In this document: positions 33,786 to 48,500 of the stretch, piece after piece
Position numbering within the stretch: position 1 is the stretch's first letter
Layout: the number at the start of each line of letters is the position of its first letter
Assembly: GCA_009763385.1 (NCBI GenBank)
Contig: CM019828.1
Location: 27,976,540-28,040,539 of the forward strand
Length of the DNA stretch: 64,000 nucleotides
Direction of reading: 5' to 3'
Source: Coix lacryma-jobi var. lacryma-jobi
Taxonomy: Eukaryota; Streptophyta; Magnoliopsida; Poales; Poaceae
Program-made: the position numbers and the translations under genes
The notes under the pieces: generated by a model
Databases searched by the model: none
Told to the model about the DNA's origin: nothing
Seen by the model: the letters and a program-made list of their open reading frames with translations, nothing else

Positions 33786-36700
33786 GGGTTCAAATTGATG
33801 GTTAACTAGTTCATGAAGAGGTAGAGTAGTGTAGGCGCCCGCCTAGAGGCATTTCGATAAAACAGTTTGTCGCGTGAAATGAAACTGAGTCCCAAAATCG
33901 ACATTTTTATCAGGCCAGACGTAGAAATTGTTGAATTCAGGAAGCATTTACTTAGCTACTATTAGCCTGGGGGTTCAAATTGATGGCTAACTAGTTCATG
34001 AACAAGGTAGAGTAGTGTAGGTGCCCACCTGGAGGCATTTCGATATAACAGTTTGTCGCACGAAATGAAACCGAGTCCCAAAATTAACCATTTTATCGGG
34101 ACAGAAGTAGAAATTGCCGAATTGAGGAAGCATTTACTCATCCACTATCAGCCGCTAGGGTTCAAATTGATGGTTAACTAGTTCATGAAGAAGGTAGAGT
34201 AGTGTAGGCGCCCGCCTGGAGGCATTTCGATATAACAGTTTGTCGCGCAAAATGAAACCGAGTCCCAAAATCAACGTTTTTATCAGGCCAGAAGTAGAAA
34301 TTGCCGAATTGAGGAAGCATTTACTCAGCAAATGTCAGCCGCTGGGGTTCAAATTGATGGTTAACTAGTTCATGAAGAAGGTAGAGTAATGTCAGCGCCC
34401 ATCTGGAGGCATTTCGATATAACAGTTTGTCACGCGAAATAAAACCGAGTCCCAAAATCGACCTTTTTATCCGGCCAGACGTAGAAATTGCCAGATTCAG
34501 GAAGCATTTACTCATCTATTGTCAGCCACTGGGGTTCAAATAGATGGTTAACTAGTTCATGAAGAAGGTAGAGTAGTGTAGGTGCCCACCTGGCGGCATT
34601 TCGATATAACAGTTTGTCACATGAAATGAAACCGAGTCCCAAAATTAACCTTTTTATCAGGCCAGAAGTAGAAATTGCCGAATTGAGGAAGCATTTACTC
34701 AGCTACTGTCAGCTGCTGGGGTTCAAATTGATGGTTAACTAGTTCATGAAGAAGGTAGAATAATGTAGGTGCCCACCTGGAGGCATTTCGATATAACAGT
34801 TTGTCGCGCAAAATAAAACCGAGTCCCAAAATTGACCTTTTTATCAGGCCAGACGTAGAAATTGCCAGATTTAGGAAGCATTTACTTAGCTCCTGTCAGT
34901 CACTGGGGTTCAAATTGATGGTTAACTAGTTCATGAACAAGGTAGAGTAGTGTAGGTGCCCACCAGGAGGCATTTCGATATAACAGTTTGTCGCGTGAAA
35001 TGAAACTGAGTCCCAAAATCGACCTTTTTATCAGGCCAGACGTAGAAATTGTTGAATTCAGGAAGCATTTACTTAGCTACTATTAGCCACTGGGGTTCAA
35101 ATTGATGGTTAACTAGTTCATGAAGAAGGTAGAGTAGTGTAGGCGCCCACCTGGAGGCATTTCGATATAACAGTTTGTCACGCGAAATGAAACCGAGTCC
35201 CAAAATCGACCTTTTTATCCGGCCAGAAGTAGAAATTGCCGAATTGAGGAAGCATTTACTCAGCTACTGTCAGCCAGCTGGGGTTCAAATAGATGGTTAA
35301 CTAGTTCATGAAGAAGGTAGAGTAGTGTAGGTGCCCACCTGGCGGCATTTCGATATAACAGTTTGTCACATGAAATGAAACCGAGTCCCAAAATTAACCT
35401 TTTTATCAGGCCAGAAGTAGAAATTGCCGAATTGAGGAAGCATTTACTCAGCTACTGTCAGCTGCTGGGGTTCAAATTGATGGTTAACTAGTTCATGAAG
35501 AAGGTAGAATAATGTAGGTGCCCACCTGGAGGCATTTCGATATAACAGTTTGTCGCGCAAAATAAAACCGAGTCCCAAAATTGACCTTTTTATCAGGCCA
35601 GACGTAGAAATTGCCAGATTTAGGAAGCATTTACTTAGCTCCTGTCAGTCACTGGGGTTCAAATTGATGGTTAACTAGTTCATGAACAAGGTAGAGTAGT
35701 GTAGGTGCCCACCAGGAGGCATTTCGATATAACAGTTTGTGGCGTGAAATGAAACTGAGTCCCAAAATCGACCTTTTTATCAGGCCAGACGTAGAAATTG
35801 TGAGATTCAGGAAGCATTTACTTAGCTACTATTAGCCACTGGGGGTTCAAATTGATGGCTAACTAGTTCATGAACAAGGTAGAGTAGTGTAGGTGCCCAC
35901 CTGGAGGCATTTCGATATAACAGTTTGTCGCACAAATGAAACCGAGTCCCAAAATTAACCATTTATCGGGACAGAAGTAGAAATTGCCGAATTGAGGAAG
36001 CATTTACTCATCCACTATCAGCCGCTAGGGTTCAAATTGATGGTTAACTAGTTCATGAAGAAGGTAGAGTAGTGTAGGCGCCCGCCTAGAGGCATTTCGA
36101 TATAACAGTTTGTCGCGCAAAATGAAACCGAGTCCCAAAATCAACGTTTTTATCAGGCCAGAAGTAGAAATTGCCGAATTGAGGAAGCATTTACTCAGCA
36201 AATGTCAGCCGCTGGGGTTCAAATTGATGGTTAACTAGTTCATGAAGAAGGTAGAGTAATGTCAGCGCCCACCTGGAGGCATTTCGATATAACAGTTTGT
36301 CACGCGAAATAAAACCGAGTCCCAAAATCGACCTTTTTATCCGGCCAGACGTAGAAATTGCCAGATTCAGGAAGCATTTACTCATCTATTGTCAGCCACT
36401 GGGGTTCAAATAGATGGTTAACTAGTTCATGAAGAAGGTAGAGTAGTGTAGGTGCCCACCTGGCGGCATTTCGATATAACAGTTTGTCACATGAAATGAA
36501 ACCGAGTCCCAAAATTAACCTTTTTATCAGGCCAGAAGTAGAAATTGCCGAATTGAGGAAGCATTTACTCAGCTACTGTCAGCTGCTGGGGTTCAAATTG
36601 ATGGTTAACTAGTTCATGAAGAAGGTAGAATAATGTAGGTGCCCACCTGGAGGCATTTCGATATAACAGTTTGTCGCGCAAAATAAAACCGAGTCCCAAA

Positions 36701-36966
36701 ATTGACCTTTTTATCAGGCCAGACGTAGAAATTGCCAGATTTAGGAAGCATTTACTTAGCTCCTGTCAGTCACTGGGGTTCAAATTGATGGTTAACTAGT
36801 TCATGAACAAGGTAGAGTAGTGTAGGTGCCCACCAGGAGGCATTTCGATATAACAGTTTGTCGCGTGAAATGAAACTGAGTCCCAAAATCGACCTTTTTA
36901 TCAGGCCAGACGTAGAAATTGTTGAATTCAGGAAGCATTTACTTAGCTACTATTAGCCACTGGGGG

Positions 36967-38088
36967 TTCAAATTGATGGCTAACTAGTTCATGAACAAGG
37001 TAGAGTAGTGTAGGTGCCCACCTGGAGGCATTTCGATATAACAGTTTGTCGCACGAAATGAAACCGAGTCCCAAAATTAACCATTTTATCGGGACAGAAG
37101 TAGAAATTGCCGAATTGAGGAAGCATTTACTCATCCACTATCAGCCGCTAGGGTTCAAATTGATGGTTAACTAGTTCATGAAGAAGGTAGAGTAGTGTAG
37201 GCGCCCGCCTGGAGGCATTTCGATATAACAGTTTGTCGCGCAAAATGAAACCGAGTCCCAAAATCAACGTTTTTATCAGGCCAGAAGTAGAAATTGCCGA
37301 ATTGAGGAAGCATTTACTCAGCAAATGTCAGCCGCTGGGGTTCAAATTGATGGTTAACTAGTTCATGAAGAAGGTAGAGTAATGTCAGCGCCCATCTGGA
37401 GGCATTTCGATATAACAGTTTGTCACGCGAAATAAAACCGAGTCCCAAAATCGACCTTTTTATCCGGCCAGACGTAGAAATTGCCAGATTCAGGAAGCAT
37501 TTACTCATCTATTGTCAGCCACTGGGGTTCAAATAGATGGTTAACTAGTTCATGAAGAAGGTAGAGTAGTGTAGGTGCCCACCTGGCGGCATTTCGATAT
37601 AACAGTTTGTCACATGAAATGAAACCGAGTCCCAAAATTAACCTTTTTATCAGGCCAGAAGTAGAAATTGCCGAATTGAGGAAGCATTTACTCAGCTACT
37701 GTCAGCTGCTGGGGTTCAAATTGATGGTTAACTAGTTCATGAAGAAGGTAGAATAATGTAGGTGCCCACCTGGAGGCATTTCGATATAACAGTTTGTCGC
37801 GCAAAATAAAACCGAGTCCCAAAATTGACCTTTTTATCAGGCCAGACGTAGAAATTGCCAGATTTAGGAAGCATTTACTTAGCTCCTGTCAGTCACTGGG
37901 GTTCAAATTGATGGTTAACTAGTTCATGAACAAGGTAGAGTAGTGTAGGTGCCCACCAGGAGGCATTTCGATATAACAGTTTGTCGCGTGAAATGAAACT
38001 GAGTCCCAAAATCGACCTTTTTATCAGGCCAGACGTAGAAATTGTTGAATTCAGGAAGCATTTACTTAGCTACTATTAGCCACTGGGG
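36967..38088 (+). repeat. reference hexamer HOR unit A-B-C-D-E-F, 1122 bp
   Basis: Six consecutive monomers with all the type-diagnostic words, starting at the A-type TTCAAAT, which follows a run of five Gs. The preceding unit (35846-36966) has the same order and is almost identical. The next unit begins with a hybrid A/C monomer and lacks B. Confidence 0.88.
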
Positions 38089-38275
38089 GTTCAAATTGAT
38101 GGCTAACTAGTTCATGAACAAGGTAGAGTAATGTCAGCGCCCATCTGGAGGCATTTCGATATAACAGTTTGTCACGCGAAATAAAACCGAGTCCCAAAAT
38201 CGACCTTTTTATCCGGCCAGACGTAGAAATTGCCAGATTCAGGAAGCATTTACTCATCTATTGTCAGCCACTGGG
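38089..38275 (+). repeat. hybrid A/C monomer
   Basis: It begins as type A (GGCTAACTAG, ATGAACAAGG) and switches within GGTAGAG to type C (AATGTCAGCGCCC, ATCCGGCCAG). The result is a shortened HOR unit without B. It is a clear unequal-crossover product at a shared word. Confidence 0.85.
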
Positions 38276-41200
38276 GTTCAAATAGATGGTTAACTAGTTC
38301 ATGAAGAAGGTAGAGTAGTGTAGGTGCCCACCTGGCGGCATTTCGATATAACAGTTTGTCACATGAAATGAAACCGAGTCCCAAAATTAACCTTTTTATC
38401 AGGCCAGAAGTAGAAATTGCCGAATTGAGGAAGCATTTACTCAGCTACTGTCAGCTGCTGGGGTTCAAATTGATGGTTAACTAGTTCATGAAGAAGGTAG
38501 AATAATGTAGGTGCCCACCTGGAGGCATTTCGATATAACAGTTTGTCGCGCAAAATAAAACCGAGTCCCAAAATTGACCTTTTTATCAGGCCAGACGTAG
38601 AAATTGCCAGATTTAGGAAGCATTTACTTAGCTCCTGTCAGTCACTGGGGTTCAAATTGATGGTTAACTAGTTCATGAACAAGGTAGAGTAGTGTAGGTG
38701 CCCACCAGGAGGCATTTCGATATAACAGTTTGTCGCGTGAAATGAAACTGAGTCCCAAAATCGACCTTTTTATCAGGCCAGACGTAGAAATTGTTGAATT
38801 CAGGAAGCATTTACTTAGCTACTATTAGCCACTGGGGGTTCAAATTGATGGCTAACTAGTTCATGAACAAGGTAGAGTAGTGTAGGTGCCCACCTGGAGG
38901 CATTTCGATATAACAGTTTGTCGCACGAAATGAAACCGAGTCCCAAAATTAACCATTTTATCGGGACAGAAGTAGAAATTGCCGAATTGAGGAAGCATTT
39001 ACTCATCCACTATCAGCCGCTAGGGTTCAAATTGATGGTTAACTAGTTCATGAAGAAGGTAGAGTAGTGTAGGCGCCCGCCTGGAGGCATTTCGATATAA
39101 CAGTTTGTCGCGCAAAATGAAACCGAGTCCCAAAATCAACGTTTTTATCAGGCCAGAAGTAGAAATTGCCGAATTGAGGAAGCATTTACTCAGCAAATGT
39201 CAGCCGCTGGGGTTCAAATTGATGGTTAACTAGTTCATGAAGAAGGTAGAGTAATGTCAGCGCCCATCTGGAGGCATTTCGATATAACAGTTTGTCACGC
39301 GAAATAAAACCGAGTCCCAAAATCGACCTTTTTATCCGGCCAGACGTAGAAATTGCCAGATTCAGGAAGCATTTACTCATCTATTGTCAGCCACTGGGGT
39401 TCAAATAGATGGTTAACTAGTTCATGAAGAAGGTAGAGTAGTGTAGGTGCCCACCTGGCGGCATTTCGATATAACAGTTTGTCACATGAAATGAAACCGA
39501 GTCCCAAAATTAACCTTTTTATCAGGCCAGAAGTAGAAATTGCCGAATTGAGGAAGCATTTACTCAGCTACTGTCAGCTGCTGGGGTTCAAATTGATGGT
39601 TAACTAGTTCATGAAGAAGGTAGAATAATGTAGGTGCCCACCTGGAGGCATTTCGATATAACAGTTTGTCGCGCGAAATAAAACCGAGTCCCAAAATTGA
39701 ACCTTTTATCAGGCCAGACGTAGAAATTGCCAGATTAGGAAGCATTTACTCATCTCCTGTCAGTCACTGGGTTCAAATTGATGGTTAACTAGTTCATGAA
39801 AGAAGGTAGAGTAGTGTAGGTGCCCACCTGGAGGCATTTCGATATAACAGTTTGTCACAGCGCAAATTGAAACCGAGTCCCAAAATTAACCTTTTATCAG
39901 GCCAGAAGTAGAAATTGCCGAATTGAGGAAGCATTTACTCAGCTACTGTCAGCCTGCTGGGGGTTCAAATTGATGGTTAACTAGTTCATGAAGAAGGTAG
40001 AAGTCATGTAGGTGCCCACCTGGAGGCATTCGATATAACAGTTTGTCGCGCGAAATAAACCGAGTCCCAAAATCGACCTTTTATCAGGCCAGACGTAGAA
40101 ATTGCCAGATTGAGAAGCATTTACTCAGCCACTATCAGCAGCTGGGGTTCAAATGATGGTTACTAGTTCATGAGAAGGTAGAGTAGTGTAGGTGCCCCCC
40201 TGGAGGCATTTCGATATAACAGTTGTCGCGTGAAATGAAACCGAGTCCCCAAAATCACATTTTTATCAGGCCAGAAGTAGAAATTGCCGAATTGAGGAGC
40301 ATTTACTCAGCTACTGTCAGCTGTGGGGTTCAAATTGATGGTAACTAGTTCATGAAGAAGGTAGATAATGTAGGTGCCCACTCTGGAGGCATTTCGATAT
40401 AACAGTTTGTCGCGCGAAATAAAACCGAGTCCCAAAATTGACCTTTTATATCAGGCCAGACGTAGAAATTGCAGATTTAGGAAGCATTTACTTAGCTCCT
40501 GTCAGTCACTGGGGTTCAAATTGATGGTTAACTAGTTCATGAACGAAGTAGAGTAGTGTAGGTGCCCACCAGGAGGCATTTCGATATAACAGTTTGTCGC
40601 GTGAAATGAAACGAGTCCCAAAATCGAACCTTTTTATCAGGCCAGACGTAGAAATTGTTGAATTCAGGAAGCATTTACTTAGCTACTATTAGCCACTGGG
40701 GGTTCAAATTGATGGCTAACTAGTTCATGAACAAGGTAGAGTAGTGTAGGTGCCCACCTGGAGGCATTTCGATATAACAGTTTGTCGCACGAAATGAAAC
40801 CGAGTCCCAAAATTAACCATTTTATCGGGACAGAAGTAGAAATTGCCGAATTGAGGAAGCATTTACTCATCCACTATCAGCCGCTAGGGTTCAAATTGAT
40901 GGTTAACTAGTTCATGAAGAAGGTAGAGTAGTGTAGGCGCCCGCCTGGAGGCATTTCGATATAACAGTTTGTCGCGCAAAATGAAACCGAGTCCCAAAAT
41001 CAACGTTTTTATCAGGCCAGAAGTAGAAATTGCCGAATTGAGGAAGCATTTACTCAGCAAATGTCAGCCGCTGGGGTTCAAATTGATGGTTAACTAGTTC
41101 ATGAAGAAGGTAGAGTAATGTCAGCGCCCATCTGGAGGCATTTCGATATAACAGTTTGTCACGCGAAATAAAACCGAGTCCCAAAATCGACCTTTTTATC

Positions 41201-44200
41201 CGGCCAGACGTAGAAATTGCCAGATTCAGGAAGCATTTACTCATCTATTGTCAGCCACTGGGGTTCAAATAGATGGTGAACTAGTTCATGAAGAAGGTAG
41301 AGTAGTGTAGGTGCCCACCTGGCGGCATTTCGATATAACAGTTTGTCACATGAAATGAAACCGAGTCCCAAAATTAACCTTTTTATCAGGCCAGAAGTAG
41401 AAATTGCCGAATTGAGGAAGCATTTACTCAGCTACTGTCAGCTGCTGGGGTTCAAATTGATGGTTAACTAGTTCATGAAGAAGGTAGAATAATGTAGGTG
41501 CCCACCTGGAGGCATTTCGATATAACAGTTTGTCGCGCAAAATAAAACCGAGTCCCAAAATTGACCTTTTATCAGGCCAGACGTAGAAATTGCCAGATTT
41601 AGGAAGCATTTACTTAGCTCCTGTCAGTCACTGGGGTTCAAATTGATGGTTAACTAGTTCATGAACAAGGTAGAGTAGTGTAGGTGCCCACCAGGAGGCA
41701 TTTCGATATAACAGTTTGTCGCGTGAAATGAAACTGAGTCCCAAAATCGACCTTTTTATCAGGCCAGACGTAGAAATTGTTGAATTCAGGAAGCATTTAC
41801 TTAGCTACTATTAGCCACTGGGGGTTCAAATTGATGGCTAACTAGTTCATGAACAAGGTAGAGTAGTGTAGGTGCCCACCTGGAGGCATTTCGATATAAC
41901 AGTTTGTCGCACGAAATGAAACCGAGTCCCAAAATTAACCATTTTATCGGGACAGAAGTAGAAATTGCCGAATTGAGGAAGCATTTACTCATCCACTATC
42001 AGCCGCTAGGGTTCAAATTGATGGTTAACTAGTTCATGAAGAAGGTAGAGTAGTGTAGGCGCCCGCCTGGAGGCATTTCGATATAACAGTTTGTCGCGCA
42101 AAATGAAACCGAGTCCCAAAATCAACGTTTTTATCAGGCCAGACGTAGAAATTGCCAGATTTAGGAAGCATTTACTTAGCTCCTGTCAGTCACTGGGGTT
42201 CAAATTGATGGTAAACTAGTTCATGAAGAAGGTAGAGAAGTGTAGGTGCCCACCTGGAGGCATTTCGATATAACAGTTTGTCGCGCAAGATAAAACCGAG
42301 TCCCAAAATTGACCTTTTTATCAGGCCAGACGTAGAAATTGCCAGATTTAGGAAGCATTTACTTAGCTCCTGTCAGTCACTGGGGTTCAAATTGATGGTT
42401 AACTAGTTCATGAACAAGGTAGAGTAGTGTAGGTGCCCACCAGGAGGCATTTCGATATAACAGTTTGTGGCGTGAAATGAAACTGAGTCCCAAAATCGAC
42501 CTTTTTATCAGGCCAGACGTAGAAATTGTTGAATTCAGGAAGCATTTACTTAGCTACTATTAGCCACTGGGGGTTCAAATTGATGGCTAACTAGTTCATG
42601 AACAAGGTAGAGTAGTGTAGGTGCCCACCTGGAGGCATTTCGATATAACAGTTTGTCGCACGAAATGAAACCGAGTCCCAAAATTAACCATTTTATCGGG
42701 ACAGAAGTAGAAATTGCCGAATTGAGGAAGCATTTACTCATCCACTATCAGCCGCTAGGGTTCAAATTGATGGTTAACTAGTTCATGAAGAAGGTAGAGT
42801 AGTGTAGGCGCCCGCCTGGAGGCATTTCGATATAACAGTTTGTCGCGCAAAATGAAACCGAGTCCCAAAATCAACGTTTTTATCAGGCCAGAAGTAGAAA
42901 TTGCCGAATTGAGGAAGCATTTACTCAGCAAATGTCAGCCGCTGGGGTTCAAATTGATGGTTAACTAGTTCATGAAGAAGGTAGAGTAATGTCAGCGCCC
43001 ACCTGGAGGCATTTCGATATAACAGTTTGTCACGCGAAATAAAACCGAGTCCCAAAATCGACCTTTTTATCCGGCCAGACGTAGAAATTGCCAGATTCAG
43101 GAAGCATTTACTCATCTATTGTCAGCCACTGGGGTTCAAATAGATGGTTAACTAGTTCATGAAGAAGGTAGAGTAGTGTAGGTGCCCACCTGGCGGCATT
43201 TCGATATAACAGTTTGTCACATGAAATGAAACCGAGTCCCAAAATTAACCTTTTTATCAGGCCAGAAGTAGAAATTGCCGAATTGAGGAAGCATTTACTC
43301 AGCTACTGTCAGCTGCTGGGGTTCAAATTGATGGTTAACTAGTTCATGAAGAAGGTAGAATAATGTAGGTGCCCACCTGGAGGCATTTCGATATAACAGT
43401 TTGTCGCGCAAAATAAAACCGAGTCCCAAAATTGACCTTTTTATCAGGCCAGACGTAGAAATTGCCAGATTTAGGAAGCATTTACTTAGCTCCTGTCAGT
43501 CACTGGGGTTCAAATTGATGGTTAACTAGTTCATGAACAAGGTAGAGTAGTGTAGGTGCCCACCAGGAGGCATTTCGATATAACAGTTTGTCGCGTGAAA
43601 TGAAACTGAGTCCCAAAATCGACCTTTTTATCAGGCCAGACGTAGAAATTGTTGAATTCAGGAAGCATTTACTTAGCTACTATTAGCCACTGGGGGTTCA
43701 AATTGATGGCTAACTAGTTCATGAACAAGGTAGAGTAGTGTAGGTGCCCACCTGGAGGCATTTCGATATAACAGTTTGTCGCACGAAATGAAACCGAGTC
43801 CCAAAATTAACCATTTTATCGGGACAGAAGTAGAAATTGCCGAATTGAGGAAGCATTTACTCATCCACTATCAGCCGCTAGGGTTCAAATTGATGGTTAA
43901 CTAGTTCATGAAGAAGGTAGAGTAGTGTAGGCGCCCGCCTGGAGGCATTTCGATATAACAGTTTGTCGCGCAAAATGAAACCGAGTCCCAAAATCAACGT
44001 TTTTATCAGGCCAGAAGTAGAAATTGCCGAATTGAGGAAGCATTTACTCAGCAAATGTCAGCCGCTGGGGTTCAAATTGATGGTTAACTAGTTCATGAAG
44101 AAGGTAGAGTAATGTCAGCGCCCACCTGGAGGCATTTCGATATAACAGTTTGTCGCGCGAAATAAAACCGAGTCCCAAAATTGACCTTTTTATCAGGCCA

Positions 44201-45567
44201 GACGTAGAAATTGCCAGATTTAGGAAGCATTTACTTAGCTCCTGTCAGTCACTGGGGTTCAAATTGATGGTTAACTAGTTCATGAACAAGGTAGAGTAGT
44301 GTAGGTGCCCACCAGGAGGCATTTCGATATAACAGTTTGTCGCGTGAAATGAAACTGAGTCCCAAAATCGACCTTTTTATCAGGCCAGACGTAGAAATTG
44401 TTGAATTCAGGAAGCATTTACTTAGCTACTATTAGCCACTGGGGGTTCAAATTGATGGCTAACTAGTTCATGAACAAGGTAGAGTAGTGTAGGTGCCCAC
44501 CTGGAGGCATTTCGATATAACAGTTTGTCGCACGAAATGAAACCGAGTCCCAAAATTAACCATTTTATCGGGACAGAAGTAGAAATTGCCGAATTGAGGA
44601 AGCATTTACTCATCCACTATCAGCCGCTAGGGTTCAAATTGATGGTTAACTAGTTCATGAAGAAGGTAGAGTAGTGTAGGCGCCCGCCTGGAGGCATTTC
44701 GATATAACAGTTTGTCGCGCAAAATGAAACCGAGTCCCAAAATCAACGTTTTTATCAGGCCAGAAGTAGAAATTGCCGAATTGAGGAAGCATTTACTCAG
44801 CAAATGTCAGCCGCTGGGGTTCAAATTGATGGTTAACTAGTTCATGAAGAAGGTAGAGTAATGTCAGCGCCCATCTGGAGGCATTTCGATATAACAGTTT
44901 GTCACGCGAAATAAAACCGAGTCCCAAAATCGACCTTTTTATCCGGCCAGACGTAGAAATTGCCAGATTCAGGAAGCATTTACTCATCTATTGTCAGCCA
45001 CTGGGGTTCAAATAGATGGTTAACTAGTTCATGAAGAAGGTAGAGTAGTGTAGGTGCCCACCTGGCGGCATTTCGATATAACAGTTTGTCACATGAAATG
45101 AAACCGAGTCCCAAAATTAACCTTTTTATCAGGCCAGAAGTAGAAATTGCCGAATTGAGGAAGCATTTACTCAGCTACTGTCAGCTGCTGGGGTTCAAAT
45201 TGATGGTTAACTAGTTCATGAAGAAGGTAGAATAATGTAGGTGCCCACCTGGAGGCATTTCGATATAACAGTTTGTCGCGCAAAATAAAACCGAGTCCCA
45301 AAATTGACCTTTTATCAGGCCAGACGTAGAAATTGCCAGATTTAGGAAGCATTTACTTAGCTCCTGTCAGTCACTGGGGTTCAAATTGATGGTTAACTAG
45401 TTCATGAACAAGGTAGAGTAGTGTAGGTGCCCACCAGGAGGCATTTCGATATAACAGTTTGTCGCGTGAAATGAAACTGAGTCCCAAAATCGACCTTTTT
45501 ATCAGGCCAGACGTAGAAATTGTTGAATTCAGGAAGCATTTACTTAGCTACTATTAGCCACTGGGGG

Positions 45568-48500
45568 TTCAAATTGATGGCTAACTAGTTCATGAACAAG
45601 GTAGAGTAGTGTAGGTGCCCACCTGGAGGCATTTCGATATAACAGTTTGTCGCACGAAATAAAACCGAGTCCCAAAATTGACCTTTTTATCAGGCCAGAC
45701 GTAGAAATTGCCAGATTTAGGAAGCATTTACTTAGCTCCTGTCAGTCACTGGGGTTCAAATTGATGGTTAACTAGTTCATGAACAAGGTAGAGTAGTGTA
45801 GGTGCCCACCAGGAGGCATTTCGATATAACAGTTTGTGGTGAAATGAAACTGAGTCCCAAAATCGACCTTTTTATCAGGCCAGACGTAGAAATTGTTGAA
45901 TTCAGGAAGCATTTACTTAGCTACTATTAGCCACTGGGGGTTCAAATTGATGGCTAACTAGTTCATGAACAAGGTAGAGTAGTGTAGGTGCCCACCTGGA
46001 GGCATTTCGATATAACAGTTTGTCACACAAAATGAAACCGAGTCCCAAAATTACCTTTTATCAGGCCAGAAGTAGAAATTGCCGAATTAAGGAAGCATTT
46101 ACTCAGCTACTGTCAGCTGCTGGGGTTCAAATTGATGGTTAACTAGTTCATGAAGAAGGTAGAATAATGTAGGTGCCCACCTGGAGGCATTTCGATATAA
46201 CAGTTTGTCGCGCAAAATAAAACCGAGTCCCAAAATTGACCTTTTTATCAGGCCAGACGTAGAAATTGCCAGATTTAGGAAGCATTTACTTAGCTCCTGT
46301 CAGTCACTGGGGTTCAAATTGATGGTTAACTAGTTCATGAACAAGGTAGAGTAGTGTAGGTGCCCACCAGGAGGCATTTCGATATAACAGTTTGTCGCGT
46401 GAAATGAAACTGAGTCCCAAAATCGACCTTTTTATCAGGCCAGACGTAGAAATTGTTGAATTCAGGAAGCATTTACTTAGCTACTATTAGCCACTGGGGG
46501 TTCAAATTGATGGCTAACTAGTTCATGAACAAGGTAGAGTAGTGTAGGTGCCCACCTGGAGGCATTTCGATATAACAGTTTGTCGCACGAAATGAAACCG
46601 AGTCCCAAAATTAACCATTTTATCGGGACAGAAGTAGAAATTGCCGAATTGAGGAAGCATTTACTCATCCACTATCAGCCGCTAGGGTTCAAATTGATGG
46701 TTAACTAGTTCATGAAGAAGGTAGAGTAGTGTAGGCGCCCGCCTGGAGGCATTTCGATATAACAGTTTGTCGCGCAAAATGAAACCGAGTCCCAAAATCA
46801 ACGTTTTTATCAGGCCAGAAGTAGAAATTGCCGAATTGAGGAAGCATTTACTCAGCAAATGTCAGCCGCTGGGGTTCAAATTGATGGTTAACTAGTTCAT
46901 GAAGAAGGTAGAGTAATGTCAGCGCCCACCTGGAGGCATTTCGATATAACAGTTTGTCACGCGAAATAAAACCGAGTCCCAAAATCGACCTTTTTATCCG
47001 GCCAGACGTAGAAATTGCCAGATTCAGGAAGCATTTACTCATCTATTGTCAGCCACTGGGGTTCAAATAGATGGTTAACTAGTTCATGAAGAAGGTAGAG
47101 TAGTGTAGGTGCCCACCTGGCGGCATTTCGATATAACAGTTTGTCACATGAAATGAAACCGAGTCCCAAAATTAACCTTTTTATCAGGCCAGAAGTAGAA
47201 ATTGCCGAATTGAGGAAGCATTTACTCAGCTACTGTCAGCTGCTGGGGTTCAAATTGATGGTTAACTAGTTCATGAAGAAGGTAGAATAATGTAGGTGCC
47301 CACCTGGAGGCATTTCGATATAACAGTTTGTCGCGCAAAATAAAACCGAGTCCCAAAATTGACCTTTTTATCAGGCCAGACGTAGAAATTGCCAGATTTA
47401 GGAAGCATTTACTTAGCTCCTGTCAGTCACTGGGGTTCAAATTGATGGTTAACTAGTTCATGAACAAGGTAGAGTAGTGTAGGTGCCCACCAGGAGGCAT
47501 TTCGATATAACAGTTTGTCGCGTGAAATGAAACTGAGTCCCAAAATCGACCTTTTTATCAGGCCAGACGTAGAAATTGTTGAATTCAGGAAGCATTTACT
47601 TAGCTACTATTAGCCACTGGGGGTTCAAATTGATGGCTAACTAGTTCATGAACAAGGTAGAGTAGTGTAGGTGCCCACCTGGAGGCATTTCGATATAACA
47701 GTTTGTCGCGCAAAATAAAACCGAGTCCCAAAATTGACCTTTTTATCAGGCCAGACGTAGAAATTGCCAGATTGGAAGCATTTACTTAGCTCCTGTCAGT
47801 CACTGGGGTTCAAATTGATGGTTAACTAGTTCATGAACAAGGTAGAGTAGTGTAGGTGCCCACCAGGAGGCATTTCGATATAACAGTTTGTGGCGTGAAA
47901 TGAAACTGAGTCCCAAAATCGACCTTTTTATCAGGCCAGACGTAGAAATTGTTGAATTCAGGAAGCATTTACTTAGCTACTATTAGCCACTGGGGTTCAA
48001 ATTGATGGTTAACTAGTTCATGAACAAGGTAGAGTAGTGTAGGTGCCCACCTGGAGGCATTTCGATATAACAGTTTGTCACACAAAATGAAACCGAGTCC
48101 CAAAATTAACCTTTTTATCAGGCCAGAAGTAGAAATTGCCGAATTAGGACATTTACTCAGCTACTGTCAGCTGCTGGGGTTCAAATTGATGGTTAACTAG
48201 TTCATGAAGAAGGTAGAATAATGTAGGTGCCCACCTGGAGGCATTTCGATATAACAGTTTGTCGCGCAAAATAAAACCGAGTCCCAAAATTGACCTTTTT
48301 ATCAGGCCAGACGTAGAAATTGCCAGATTTAGGAAGCATTTACTTAGCTCCTGTCAGTCACTGGGGTTCAAATTGATGGTTAACTAGTTCATGAACAAGG
48401 TAGAGTAGTGTAGGTGCCCACCAGGAGGCATTTCGATATAACAGTTTGTCGCGTGAAATGAAACTGAGTCCCAAAATCGACCTTTTTATCAGGCCAGACG

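Noticed and set aside
33700..33900. Orientation switch as a simple fold-back read artefact
   Set aside because: The monomer sequence left of the switch (D, then an E/F hybrid) is not the mirror of the sequence to the right (B/F hybrid, then A), as a hairpin read would require. A different misassembly remains possible.
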